A stretch of DNA of 64,000 nt from Epinephelus fuscoguttatus (lineage: Eukaryota > Chordata > Actinopteri > Perciformes > Serranidae), in the NCBI RefSeq assembly GCF_011397635.1, contig NC_064771.1, forward strand, positions 16,307,379 through 16,371,378, in the 5' to 3' direction. Shown here one piece after another: positions 1-33,500 of the stretch. Numbering within the stretch: position 1 is the first letter of the stretch; each line of letters starts with the position of its first letter. The notes below the pieces were generated by a model. The model saw only the letters and a list, made by a program, of their open reading frames with translations. It was not told the DNA's origin and did no database searches. A program made the position numbers and the translations under genes.

Positions 1-559
1 TAAAATGTGTAATTCTATTTTATTTAATTTTTATTCTGTTTTGTTTTATTTATTGATTTTTTCTATTTTTTTATTTGCATTATAGTTGTTTGGACTTCAC
101 ATCAAATGGACTCAAATGCTCACCACTTCCTGTAGACTATTAAATTAAAGCAGTACATTTATGTGTCAGCAGGGAGCCCTGTTGCACTCATGTCAGAGCT
201 TTTCTCTGCTGAACACCTTCATGCTGCAGCTGGTTGTGACCTCTGCAAAAACATTTAAGCCCGTGTTTGGTTTGCTATTTTTATATAAGATAGAAATATT
301 TTTCCACCTTACAACATTTATTATATTTTAAAAGACCCACATACGAATTGATTTCAGGGTTAGGAGTTCAAACGTCTGTTCAAACTCCAAATTCAAGGTC
401 AAAGGGAAAACCTCTGAATTTAATTATTTATTTGTAAGGCTGCTTTGTGTTTGTGAGCACAGCATGTGTGTGCTTGTGTGGAAGAGTACCTACAGGTGTC
501 CCCTTGGAATTATTCGGTGTCTGGAGGGTTTCTGTTGTCTTGGATGCAGTTTTACTTCA

Positions 560-633
560 GTCAGCCAGAGAGGCAGAGAGGACAGGACCGACGCCCGGCA
601 GAGAGAAACACAATATCCTCGCTTCAACCTCAG
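560..633 (+). other. Probable non-coding first exon of the small membrane-protein gene
   Basis: A good splice donor (CAG followed by GTAAAC) closes an exon-like stretch at 633. The next acceptor, at 982, lies 16 bases before the start codon of the membrane-protein gene. That pattern suggests a 5' UTR exon joined to the exon starting at 983. The left edge is arbitrary because no TATA box or clear start site is visible. Confidence 0.35.
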
Positions 634-975
634 GTAAACACAAATGATGAGAATGATTTTAAAATGTTAAAACCTGCCTTTCCATATCAGTGAATGTGTT
701 TGTGTAGGACAGGAAGTTTTCAAACACTCTCAGAGGCCTTTTTTAGAGCAGGACTAGGTGGGGACTTTATAACTGTGTAGATGATTATTAGGAAAAAACG
801 ACTGCTGTATTCTGACTATTATTGATTTACATGGCTACTTATGGTGAGCATTAAACTCCCTAACCAGCCCTGTAAGCAGCCATGAGACTACACTTTTAAA
901 ACAACTAGAAAACCATCAGATAAAAATGATATTTTTGCTTCATTTTCTATAGTTTTCCAAGTATCTTTAATTTCA

Positions 976-2451
<1,476 letters not shown>

Positions 2452-2796
2452 TGTTGAATGCTTAGTCCTCAGTATGAAAGCAGAAGTAGTAGTTTCTTAA
2501 TTGCTCATTTTGTTTTTCAATACCGCAACACACATCCGACTTAGTTGTAATTTTGCAGGCAAATGGCTTTGCACAAGCATTCGGTTTTTTTAACAATAGG
2601 AAACTGCAGAAGACGAGACAGTTAGCAACAGTTGGTTGTGAAATATACCGAAGAATTGTGCTGTGATGAAGTAACTCATCCATCTGCCGCAACTGCCAAA
2701 TCTGCCCCAAATATGTATCTATGTATCAATATCTTTCCTGCACCTTATCTCACACCAGCCATCCTCTCAGTAGTTGTCCAGTGTGGTACCGGAAAA

Positions 2797-2802
2797 AATA
2801 AA
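2797..2802 (+). terminator. Polyadenylation signal of the small membrane-protein gene
   Basis: AATAAA lies 346 bases after the stop codon at 2449-2451 on the same strand. It would give a 3' UTR of about 370 bases. No earlier AATAAA is seen in the interval. Confidence 0.5.
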
Positions 2803-3089
2803 CTGTCCAGAGATAAAAGAAATGTTGTCTTGGTCATTTCTACTTTTTATACTCATTAATTACAGTCCCCTAGTTACACACAAAATCAGACTGAAATACA
2901 GTAATTTGTTACTGTTTGTTACTGTATTATTAATGATGGCTTCATGATATTTAAGCGTCCTAATAAGCCATGACAATTAGCCAGCATGCACATTACTAAG
3001 ACCTTGAAACTCAGACAGCTAAATGGAATTAAGCCATCATTAATTTTAGTGGTGGAATGTTACAAAGTAGATTAACTCAAGTACTGTAA

Positions 3090-3516
3090 TTAAAGGGATA
3101 GTGCACCCAAAAATGAAAATCCAGCCATTATCTACTCACCCAAGTGAGCCGAGGGAGCCTCAGGTGAAGTTTTAGAGTCCTCACATCACTTGCAGAGATC
3201 CCAGGGGAGACAGTGAGGCTAAAAACAGAGTTCAAATGACGTTTTTCCAAACAACTTTTTATGTCGGGGCGTCAGGACACTTGGATCACTACGGATGAGC
3301 AGTATGGAGATATTTTGTGGTTTCAATGATGTGTTTTTGGACGTTTGAATCTGGGGCGCTGTAAGCCTCCCTTAGGTGGAGTTGTGTTGCTACCCCCTCT
3401 CCCCTGGGATCTCCGCAAGTGTTGTGAGGAATCTGAAACTTCACCAGAGCGTCCCTCGGCATATGGGTGAGTAGATAATGGCTGAATTTTCATTTTTGGG
3501 TGCACTATCCCTTTAA
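3090..3516. mobile_element. TTAA-flanked foldback DNA element, copy 1 (419 bp)
   Basis: The element spans 3094-3512 between two TTAA target duplications (3090-3093 and 3513-3516). Its ends are inverted repeats: AGGGATAGTGCACCCAAAAA at the left and the complement at the right, followed inward by a shared stretch reading CCATTATCTACTCACCC. It has no coding capacity. TTAA duplications and AGGG ends point to a piggyBac- or Kolobok-type non-autonomous element. A longer relative lies at 23762-24608 and shares the internal sequence. Confidence 0.85.
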
Positions 3517-4270
3517 GTATAAACTTGAGGAACTTGTACTTTAAGTCTTTACATTTTATGCTTCTCAGAAGTAAATATTGTACTTTTTACTGCATTACAT
3601 ATTTCTGACAGCGGTACTTTTCATACCTGTCTCATCGACTGAAAACCATTTATCTCCAAAAGCGTTGATTTTGAATGTTTATGATAAACTTAAGGATCAA
3701 GTGTCCCTTAATGTGTTGAGAAAATTCTCCTACTTCTTACGCTAAATAAATTAAAAATCCTCTTGGATCAGCGGGAACATGCATCGTCACAAAGTAAAAA
3801 GCTGTTTTTCTGACCCCATGGAAAGTTGACTTTTTGGATACATGGTTCTCACATATGATGATCATATATAATATGATGCTGTAAATTAAATTACCCAACA
3901 GTCTATAAAGGAGTTAAAATGAGCACATCTTTAAACATCTACAGCAGTAAAATGCAACATACACAATCATGCAGCTGTAATATTACTCCAAAAACAACAT
4001 ACAGTATATAATAGTATGAGAGTGAATATTTTACTGATCATAGTCTGCATACTTTTACTTTAATAAGGTTTTGAATGCAGGACTCCTACTTGTGGTGGAG
4101 CATTTTCACAGTGTGGTATTAGTACTTTTACTTCAGTGAAGGATCAGAATACTTTCACCACTGTTAATTACAATGTTTTCTACTGTAACACATTAAGATG
4201 TCATCAGTGAAAAGGGCTATTGCCTGTTTCTTTTATGGATCTTTATTTTAGACTCAGCTACGCTATAGGA

Positions 4271-4753
4271 CAGGGGTGTCAGACTCATTTTGGTTCCTGG
4301 GCCACATACAGTCCGATTTGATCACAGGTGGGCCTAACCAGTTAAACCATTGCATAATTCCCTATAAATAACAAACACCTCCAATTTTTTTCCTTCTTTT
4401 GTTTAAAGAAGTGCATTTTAAAAACGCTTATCCATTTACAAAACAGATGACAGACAAGCTGTGATATCTTCAGAGGAATCTCAATTTTTCCACAGTCAGT
4501 CTGTCTACCACTTATTGTCATTACGTGTTTCTATACATATACACTCCTGTGTTGTAATCCTAACATCACCACACCAAACTTAACTTACAAACTTACATAA
4601 AGAAAGCTACTCACTGTTTAAGTTGCTCCCGAAACCTGGCACCTCTTAGCCTTCACAAGTGCATCACTATGGGTGTGCAAGGTGATCCAGTGGGCAGCAC
4701 TGGACCCTTTGGCGGGCTGGTTCTGGCCCCCTGGCCTATGCTTGACACCCCTG
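4271..4753. mobile_element. hAT-type non-autonomous element (483 bp)
   Basis: Terminal inverted repeats read CAGGGGTGTC at the left and GACACCCCTG at the right, a common hAT end in fish genomes. The 8 bases on either side (CTATAGGA and CTGTAGAT) agree at 5 positions, consistent with an eroded target duplication. No transposase frame is present. Confidence 0.7.
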
Positions 4754-5919
4754 CTGTAGATATAAGATATCAGAATAAAAAAATATGTACACCACTTTCC
4801 ATGCAATGATTTTTAAAAAAAGGAAAGTACCTCAGTCATGCATACATTGTGAATACATTGGTAGATGGCAAGTTGTTGGAAGATGGGGAGAGACACCATT
4901 TTAACTTTAGTGCAGTATTTTTCTTTTAAAGTCTATGTTCTTGATAGATGGCACATAAGTGCTATACAGTATTAAAGCTGCCACTGAACTACATGTCAGT
5001 GTATGTGAAAGGAACACAAGTGGCTAACATTTGCTTCACTCTAATTTCTGCAAAGATGACCACAGAAAATAGCTTTTTTATATTCTAATTATTATTTATT
5101 TAGCTTGGTCACATCACTGTTAAAAATTAAAGGTATACAGCAGTTCTCGTGCCCATATGAAAGGGGTTGCAGTGTTATGGCAGCTCCACCACTGTTGGTA
5201 CGACGCACAGGGCGCACAGCTGAGAAAGTAGAGCCACCAAACCTGGAACCTGTCATTTTTTTTTTTTTTTTTAAAAAAACTCATTGTCCTTTCTTTTTAT
5301 TTTATTTTACTTTGAGGCGCTGTAGTCCCTTTATATTAAATAACCTGTGATCATTTACACTCAGATAATCAGAAGTCCAACCCAGATTCATCCCTGCGTC
5401 CTAGGAGCATCCTGCCCCTCCCCTGTAACAAATACCTGGGAACTCTGATAATATGCTTCGACCGGACAGTGTTTACTCCAGCTCTCCATTCAAGGCTTGT
5501 GCCGGTCCAAGAATAGCCGCTGCTTGAACAGTCAGTGCTTTAAACGCCCGGCTGCGGAGAAGGAAGTGACATGCTACCTTCCACTCACTACACACACACT
5601 TGCAGAGATTAGCGCGCAGGCAGCGGTAATCTGGTTTCAGGACCACGGCCAGAGACTCCGGTTGGCCACGAATCCTGTCGAAAGTTGCCTCCATCGCGCC
5701 GTGCACCTTTGGAGGCACCAAAAAGTGTGAAGAAGTTCGTTTGGAGGACTTTGGCAAAGTGGGACTGACAATGTTTGCTCGGCTGATTTTTTATAAAGGC
5801 AGTTGAAGCAGATTAAATCTCAGTGTCGCTGACAAGAGATTCCGTTACACAAGAAATTGGAGGTTAAGGGGTCAATTAGGTAAAATCAAGCTGTTTTTTT
5901 TTTAATGTGTGAGTGAGAA

Positions 5920-6009
5920 ACACGGGGCGGAGGGAGTAGAGGAGAAGGCTGTGCGCTCAATCGGGAGCGCGCAAGGACTGCACATTGGTCGGATCCTGGA
6001 GTCGTGAGG
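5920..6009 (+). promoter_or_regulatory. Probable promoter-proximal region or 5' UTR of slc17a7
   Basis: This GC-rich stretch just before the start codon contains a GC box (GGGGCGG at 5924-5930) and an ATTGG inverted CCAAT box at 5984-5988. No TATA box is visible. The start site cannot be placed from sequence alone, so these bases could be either promoter or transcribed leader. Confidence 0.35.
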
Positions 6010-25284
<19,275 letters not shown>

Positions 25285-26880
25285 AACCAGCAGATCTTCT
25301 GCACACAGCCTTTACTGTGGCAGAAACATTACATCAACAGCGTGAAGTTTCACCCAATGGCATGAAGAACTTCGAAAGTGTGGATTTAAAATTGAATGCG
25401 GGAGGGGACCACTTTCAGCAAGTCTGACTGTATTATCACTACTGAACTGATTTCAAAGAGACTCCTCAGTGGAGGTGATGACATTAGTAAAATGTGTAAA
25501 ATGTGTATTTGTGTGTGCAATTGTGTACCTTGTCTGACAGACAATCTAAGTAAGAGTGTTTTAGGCCTGGTGTGGCTTTTGTTGATGTTTATTCACTGTA
25601 ATAATTGTAGAAATTTATATATTATCTGACAGTATTTCATTTGTATGCCTCTCACTTATATTTGAATCATTACAAATCTGTAGGCACACACTGGTCAAAC
25701 GCGCACCCCTGTTGTTGCGTGAAAACCTGCTGAGTTTGATGAATTGGTTTTTAAAAAGTTTCCACTTAAGTTAAAAAGAAGAATCACCAAAACCGGACCT
25801 ACAAGGTTTTCACAATGTTATAAAAGCTTTTTTTCCCCCTAAAAGTAATGTTAAGTTTTGTCCTTAATGTGCACACTTTAAAGAAAAAGCCTGTTACTTG
25901 TGCCAATACAACAAAATATTTTGCTCTGTAGTATTGGTTTATTCATCCACAAAGAAAATAATTGAACACCTGCACATATTACTGTACACAGCTTTCTGTG
26001 AAGTCTAAATAGCCCATGCTCATATTTTTAGATGCAGCATTTTGATTCCCGTGTGCAGAAATGTTTTATGTACTAGGCCTCGAACCTGTCTGCCTGCCGA
26101 TAAACCGGGGAATAACAATGCCTCTTATAAGACGAGAAGGAATGTAATATGCAGGGTAGTTCAGAGACACTTTTGTCAGGTCAGTTTGAGAGTGTTTTCT
26201 TCAAAATCAAATATCATAATTTTGGTAAATATGCTTTTCTTGTAATATATGCTTCATTGATGTTATTCTGTTATGTTAGTGTTGTGTTCAGGTAATTCAT
26301 GCTCATCCGGACAAGCACTTTGCTGTCAGTATACGACCTAAGAACCCCCACACATGCCAGTCTCTGCTGTTTGTCGCAATGTCAAGGCACAAAAAACACA
26401 CAGCCAAGACTGTAGCGTGGTGCCAGTTATGTAACATATGACAAAATTAAAAACTGTGCAAATAAAATGAGAATGTTAGTCCCATGGAGCCACCATGTAG
26501 ATTTGAGTCAATCTCAGTAACAGGTGAACTTGCTTTATTAGTGCTGCAAGCTTACGCTATAATCAGTAGTTAAAAGGCTGATAATGTCCAACAAAACAAT
26601 GAACCTTCACTGTACATGAGCAATTTGTTTTACATTTGTTAGTAGATGTTTTAATGTATCTAGCAAGCTCCAAAATGAAGGTTTAAGATAGAAAAATATC
26701 AATTTTAGATCACAGAGTTCTCCAATAGACTAATTATTATATTTTAGGGTTTTTACTATTTTTGTCATTTTTCATTCATTTCTTGTTAAATGTTTTGTTC
26801 TGTATTGTAAACTAAAACTGTATCTGTAAAAATCATGTACATGTGGAATTTATTGTATAATAAAACCTAGAGGTGATAAT
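25285..26880 (+). other. slc17a7: 3' UTR of slc17a7
   Basis: The AT-rich non-coding stretch after the stop codon at 25282-25284 reaches a polyadenylation signal AATAAA at 26859-26864. Nothing in it looks like a separate gene. It would make a 3' UTR of about 1.6 kb. Confidence 0.6.
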
Positions 26881-28408
26881 TCCTTTACAATAATTATAGA
26901 TATACTTGGCAGTTTATGCTAATGCATTACTCTCATTTTTATGCTTTAATGTTCGGTATTAGGTAGTGCATAAACTGTCTGGATAAAAAGCAGATGATTA
27001 CAGGTGTCACATTGAATCAGCTTTTTTTTTTTTTTTTTTTTTAATTATAGCACCTGATTTACCTTGATAGAGCCAATTTTCCAAGGCTTCATGCATGATT
27101 CAGGCACCACTAATGCAGATCTTTAAACCTTTGGATACAGTGGTTTCATGTTACTCATAATGTTGTCCTCCTGTCCAGACAGGATATCGATCGGTGAGCT
27201 AAAGTATAAGAGCATGGAAATGAAAAATAGATTTTGATAGCACTATCAAAACAGGGAACTGACTAGTTTTCCTCAGCCATTAAGAAGCACTGAGGCTCTG
27301 AGATTCACCCTCACTGTCCTGCTCTGCTCTCTAAAATCAACAGGATTATCCTGCATCCATCTGCCAGTGAGAGAGGTGGAGTTACCTTGATGTAACTCCA
27401 CTTCTTTTAAAAGGCTTTGCTATTGGTTTACCTCACTAAGGCTCTGACTCAGCACCGTGAGAGTGATCTTTGTACCTCCTGTCCAATCAGGAGGTAGCAA
27501 CCACACACTATGAAATACCAGAGCACCTGCTGTTAAACTCCCTTTTGAATTCAGCAACTGGAATAACACAGGGGCCAGCTGGGCCTGGAGCTGGAGAGCT
27601 ACACACATACTCATAGAGTGACATGTAGGTAAATGCTATTTTTATTTTGTACATGCTACACCCACTAACGGGCGTTGTTTCTGGGAATCAGCTGAGGGGA
27701 AAGGCATTAGAGATGTGATATACTTCCTGCTGGGCCCAAATCTGATCACAAACAATCCAGACCCAACTGCTGAATGGGTAAAAGACATCTAGTGGACCTG
27801 CTTAGGGGTCCAACAACTTGCCTCCATAGAAGTTACATCCAAGCACTGTGTGCTCTTGGTGGAGTGTGCCCACCTGAGGAGCGCGACACTTTGCTTCATA
27901 GTCCCAGTCTGAGACTGGCTGAGGTGAGCTTGGTGGTAGTAGGGAACGGGTGAGCCCCAAAAGGTGAAGTCACTCTTGGCTATAACTGGAATCCGGAGCT
28001 TGTGTTGTTTGTTGAGGTTCGGGTATAGCCTCAACCATGCAAACCAATCACTGAAGGTTTCCCATACAGTAAACACAAAGTGCACCGCCAAGGCAACTGG
28101 TGGCCCCAGCCAAGGCAACAGAGGTAGGCGTTATGGTTGGAAAAAAAACTCATCAACACTTGAGCGCTGCTGGATATTGGGAGTGTAGATCTATGCTCTA
28201 AGGTGGTCAAGTGAAAAAGACAGTGAGTGCGCTGGTGCTTTATAGCATGTGGTTTCTACTTCCTGAATGTTCGGTAAGTGCAAATTTGTCTCAGGATGCC
28301 AAGGTAGAGTCTCAGCCCAAGTCTCAATAGGTTACACTAAGCAAAGCCTATTAGAGGGTGTAGCGCATATGAAAGCAGAGGAGTTTTGGAATCCCCTAAA
28401 AAAAACCC

Positions 28409-28432
28409 AACAACAACAACAACAACAACAAC
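28409..28432. repeat. (CAA)n microsatellite
   Basis: Eight CAA units follow an A-rich tract. Confidence 0.9.
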
Positions 28433-28860
28433 CTGTTTCTTCTGTTTACTTGGTTTTTAAAGAATAAAATATTACTGGTCCATGTTCCACTAAAACCCAT
28501 TGCTTTCGTGTGTTGTGTTATTCAGGCCAATACAGCTCACAATATTGTCAGTTAGCCTGCTAGCTAGTTCCACACAATATGTACGTTAGCATTATACAAA
28601 TTGGATCAAATAGCACATAAACCCAACTGAGTAAAATTTTGCAAATGAAACAATAATTTTAAAAAGAAAATTACCAACCAACATTTTAAAAAAAAAACAT
28701 AGCATAATTTTTTTTTTTCATGTTAGCATTTCCAGAGCTTTCAAGGCCCTATCAACTCATTGCTTAACTTAGTCTGACTTAGTCCACATACTTTTTTAAT
28801 TTTCTCTGGTAAAAGTAAAATGTAAAGTTTGAACATACTTCAATAAAGCATAAAACTCAC

Positions 28861-29002
28861 CTTTGTGTGGCTTGTCAAAGTATGCTTTCCATTGTGGCAG
28901 GACCTCCTTCTGTTTTATAGTTATATTACAATATTCATACACTCTCCTACCTAAGTTAGCCGTTGGTCGGATAGCACCTGAAGGTGGCTTTGGAGCCGCC
29001 AT
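28861..29002 (-). other. Candidate first coding exon or promoter fragment, unidentified
   Basis: On the minus strand an ATG at 29002 sits in AACATGGCGGC, which matches a YY1-type start-site motif. An open frame follows: MAAPKPPSGAIRPTANLG, then basic and aromatic residues to FDKPHKG. It meets a perfect donor (AAG then GTGAGT) at 28860. The base composition upstream is GC-rich, with a CGCG. I see no continuing exon downstream on this strand. It could be a real first exon, a pseudogene fragment, or part of a dispersed repeat carrying a promoter. Confidence 0.3.
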
Positions 29003-29878
29003 GTTGAATGCGCGTGCTGATGTTCAGAACAGCAGCACTTCCTCTCTCGCGTGACGATGCTCACTTAATTACCTGGCTGCCAGATGAGTTGTCCCCAGCA
29101 ACATTTCTGCGGTTAATTCCCCCTAAGTCAGTTCTTTAGGCAGATTTCTTCTCTCTCTCTGCGGGCACGTTGAGCCATCAGATAAACTCCTGTGGTTAGA
29201 ATATGGACACTTGTAGACAGTGTGAGGACTGACAGATAACAGCCGTGGCTAAAAGTTGGCTAATGTTAACAAACAAAGCCACAAACTCATAACACTCTTC
29301 AGACAGGCTCAGTCTGAGACAGAAGTGACACTATACGTGCTGCATTCAAAGGTAAGTTGTCCTTGAATAAAACACCACTGCCTTTTCCAAACTTAATTTC
29401 CAAGATATATATTTTCTGGTACTGGTATAGGAAGTTGCCAGCCATGTAAACTAAGCTTTCAAAACTGGAAACCACTATGTCCCAGCACCTGTTACAGCGC
29501 AGAAAGCATTAGGTTATATTTTCTAAAATGTTTCAGTAAAAGCAACCAACAATATAATGCTAAGCATACAGTCCTATTTACTTTACTTTATTCCCCAGAA
29601 GTTAGGTCCATGCTCTTGTTTCTGAACTGACCAGTATCGTTACCTTTCTAGATATTGTCCAAGAACCAGTTTTGTCTGCTTGTTTGAAAGTTATCTTCAC
29701 CTCCGCCTCATAAACATTTGAGAAATTGCATCTGGGCTGTGTGTGTAATAAAGTCTTTTCCTCACAACTTCATTGGCATTAGATGGTTGAAGTTAGAAAG
29801 GCATCCAGAGGCTCATCAAAATATAAATGTTGTGACTATGTGATTGTACAAACCACAACCAAATGCAATCAAAATAGC

Positions 29879-29884
29879 TTTATT
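29879..29884 (-). terminator. Polyadenylation signal of the receptor gene
   Basis: AATAAA on the minus strand (TTTATT on the plus strand) lies about 420 bases beyond the receptor stop codon. It is the first such signal downstream of the coding sequence that I noticed. Confidence 0.5.
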
Positions 29885-30220
29885 TCAGCACATGAAATAC
29901 AACAGGAAATGCTGCTCTGCATTTGCACGGCAAGAGAAGATATCTGATCATCACACTGGAATATAAAGTGCTGTTACATATGAATGCAAAAGCAGAACCT
30001 GTATAGTTGTAAATCATGAGACCATTCCTCATCATCTTTTTGCATATAGTTTGATGAAGCACTTAATTTACTTAACACATTGGAAAAAGCCTTTTAAAAA
30101 AGCAGAGTCATTATCATGGAAAAAGTATATAATGATGTTAGTGGTAGTATAGCCTTTGTATGATGACTGTAGGGGTTGGAAAAAATAGTTGACAGGATCA
30201 GCGCTGAGGAATACACAGTG

Positions 30221-30552
30221 CTTCATACCCTCCCTCCTCCTTCTGCCCCCTCCATCCCCAGGGTTTGGTATACCCCCTCTTTCATCCCCTCTTTCTTCAG
30301 TGCTTCATACCCTCCCTCCTCCTTCTGCCCCCTCCATCCCCAGGGTGTGGTATACCCCCTCTTTCATTCCCTCTTTCTTCAGTGCTTCATACCCTGACTC
30401 TCCTCCAACTGCCCCCTCCATCTTCACAGTGTCGTACTCCCCACTTGTCATCCCCTCTTTCTTCAGTGCTTCATATTGGCCCTCTTTCTTCTCTCTACCC
30501 GGTGCTTCTGGGTTAAGGGTGTCATACTCGCCCTCCCTTTGGGCACCCATCT
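30221..30552 (-). repeat. Tandem repeat in and beyond the receptor tail exon
   Basis: On the plus strand the motif CTTCATA recurs at 30221, 30303, 30385 and 30469, giving spacings of 82, 82 and 84 bases. The two distal units are nearly identical. The 84-base unit equals 28 codons and encodes paired motifs of the YEAL and YDTV type. The 82-base units break frame, and the first of them meets TGA at 30305-30307. More degenerate units continue to about 30552 inside the coding part. Confidence 0.85.
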
Positions 30553-33500
30553 GCAGCCCCTCATATTGGTCATCACCTTTGTCTTGTGACCTCAGCGGCA
30601 TATCCTCGTAGATTGGTCCTAAAAATAAAAAAGAAGTGCTATATGATGCCTTTTGTGTGCTTACAAAAGTAGAAAACTAGTAATAGTTACTCACCTGTGG
30701 TATTTCTCTTCTTATAGTATCTGTAAATAAGCACCACTACTAAAAATAGGATTACCACCACGACGATCACACCTATTAGAATGGATGTGATTATAGGTCG
30801 ATCTGAAACAGAGACAGAACATATGTTACATAAAATCCTTGTGACTGTGACTAAGTGATAGTTCATATTAGTTGTAGACTTACACCGATTAATCAGCAGT
30901 GCTCGGAATGAGGCCGGTTTTCACGTGATCGACCGTGACTAAAATGTGCCGATTTAAAACGCCAGTGAAATTTCATGCATGATTGACATTGTGTAACATC
31001 TGCAGCGCACGCACATGTGCAACTCATGGCTTGGGCGATGTGAGAAAGTGAAACATGGGCGGCTTCTCAGCTTAATCATTCACGCCCACACATCAGAAGA
31101 GAGAAGTCATTCATTTTCAATGAGAGCCTGGCAACTTGAGTAACTTGGGTGACTTGGGCGACGTGGTCGTCAGCTGCGTGTCTTGGGCGACCAAGTGACC
31201 GGAAGTTCCAGAGGGGAGTTAAAACTAGTTTAACTTTATGGTAATGAGCTCTGGTACGGTTCAGCAATAACCAATTGGAATGCTGACGTGCTTCGATGAA
31301 GCGGGTCCCAGAGAACAAGCCATGTAACTTTGGTTCCTACGGCACACTTGTTCCGACAATGGATATCGAGACAGGGCTTGACGCTAACTTTTTTCCCAAG
31401 GAGCACATGTGCTCCTAAGTTGAAAAAGTAAGGAGCGCACAAAGAACTTTAGGGGCACAATGTAAATTGATCAAATAATGTGTTTTCCGTAATAAACGTG
31501 ATGCAAATAGACATTTACAAGCAAATTTAATGAATTTGTATACAAAATGTACAGAAAGGTAAAATCATCAAGTTTTGAAAAAGTATTGCAATTTAATTTT
31601 GTCTTTACTGTTATTATCTTATATAGGACTATATTATCTTTGCAATATGATTATCTTATATAATGTTATTACTATCCTAAAACATTCTCCAGGTCCTCTG
31701 AAACTCTGCAGGACTTAAGCCTCTTTCACATAAAGCGCGATTTTCGCAGTGTCCACCGCAGGGTAGGGCACAGAGCAAGCAGAGAGCAAAGCGTGCCAGA
31801 CAGGATTTGGGGGAGTACAGGCTTGTTCAGGAGCCGCGGTAGCACATACACAATGAATGGGTTCGTCGGTTCATCAGCGGAGGTCTGCGCTTTGCGCGCT
31901 CTGTGTGAAAAGGGCTTTATTTCCACCCTGCCCCGCAGCGGTACCGTGGCGAACGGTCCCTAACTGCGGGGAGAACGGAGCAGGCTTTTCCTCCACACAT
32001 TGACTTATTTCCACCCTGCTGACAGTGGGACTTATATTCATTGTGCCGACAGTGGCTTGGAAAACCGCCCATAACCGTGTCACACGGGGAAGAGGGAAGG
32101 CGGCTAGAGTTCCTCCAACATTTGTGGTTAGATTATCATTTTTTTATTTTTTTATTTTTTTAATGACAAAAATATAGGCTGCTTCGGCTGATTTTTTTAT
32201 GCGCACATGTGCCCCTAAATATTTTTTCGCACACACCTATTTTTAGTCGCAAATGTGAGTGAAACGCTCGCACTGTCGAGCCCTGCGAGAAGTTTATTAC
32301 TTACATTCGCGCCCACTCAGTCCTTTATAATGTGTCCCTGTTCGGTTACAGAGACCAAAATAAAAAGAATGAGGCTTGGGACCGCGTCGTGGACGTAGTT
32401 AGTTGGTCTGGTGAGTTTTAAAGTGTGTCGTGTTAGTAATAGAGGAGAGAATTGCAGGCTAATGTTGCAACGTAGCATGCAAGGCTTCCTTGCTTGGTTT
32501 GAATGGGATGACATACGTTTTTCTGTTTTCATTGATCAAACAAAACTTTCTGTAGGCCAACTATGAGCTTTTTGACTAGACAACAGCAAGCAGCAACCAC
32601 GCTGCTTTCAAGCCAGTAGTCCACTTTGCAGCTCCTTTAAATTGACAAGCACGATCGAACGTTCAGTGATTCATGTGATGAGCGACCAAAGCTGCCACAA
32701 ATATTTTTGACAGTCGTGCTTCTTGGGCGTCCGCGAGAGACTTTGCCTCTTTGGAAGCTCTGGTTTGAATGTACAGAAACAATTCATTTCACGGGGTTTG
32801 TGACACTCAAAGAAAGTATCCACAGATTTATAGACATCTTGTTTGCAGTGTGAGCCTGTTAAAGTCTTTTTGGCCACATGGCATCACTTGATGGATGTAA
32901 TTCTACTATTTGGCCAAAAACAAAACTTCAGCCTCAAAGCTGGATGCACTTTCTGGGGGACTTGTAAAAAAGAACACTTTGATCTATGAATTTTCAGAGC
33001 AATATGTGGAAGCAAACAGAGCTCCAGCAGGCCAAATTATCTACAGCAAGGTAGAGTTGCATGGGTTTAACTTACTTAAAGGGGTACTCCAGCTATTTAG
33101 TATTGTGCTGCCATAAAGTTGAAGGGCGTACAAGAGTGGCTTTAAAAATAATCAAAATTGATGCCACAGGTGCAGCGATACCCCGACTTGGAGTCCATAG
33201 CATGGGTTAAGCTCCAAAAATACTGGATCGTGCAGTCCCCATAATCCAACCCTATTGCATCACTTCTAAGACCATCCCTGCCTGCTAAATGCCAGAGACT
33301 GTTGATAAACTGAGACAACTCACTTTAGAATCATTTCCTTTGTCTGTGTTACATGGTTTCGCCATTGCACCACCCCTTCAGGAGACTAGTGCTCGTCCTG
33401 TGTCTTTTCACTCCAATTGGAGAAGGGAACGTGAGCACAGATTATGACTGATTACTTTGTCCCAAAGTCATTAAAGTAGATGTTGGACCCAGAAATGTAA

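Larger units (their letters stand above)
2810..5880. other. Intergenic interval between the small gene and slc17a7
   Basis: Apart from the TTAA element and the hAT element listed separately, I see no coding exon here. A T-rich run lies near 5255-5270. The last 400 bases become more GC-rich toward the slc17a7 start and may include its promoter or 5' UTR. Confidence 0.5.
26885..29860. other. Intergenic interval between the convergent slc17a7 and receptor genes
   Basis: I find no supported exon, apart from a possible minus-strand first exon at 28861-29002 listed separately. The interval has a T run at 27020-27042, a (CAA)n run at 28409-28432 and diffuse unplaced sequence. The two neighbouring genes converge on it, so no promoter for either is expected. 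Confidence 0.5.

Noticed and set aside
30189-30611. 140-residue plus-strand open frame rich in Pro and Ser
   Set aside because: It is the antisense shadow of the receptor's repeat-containing last exon.
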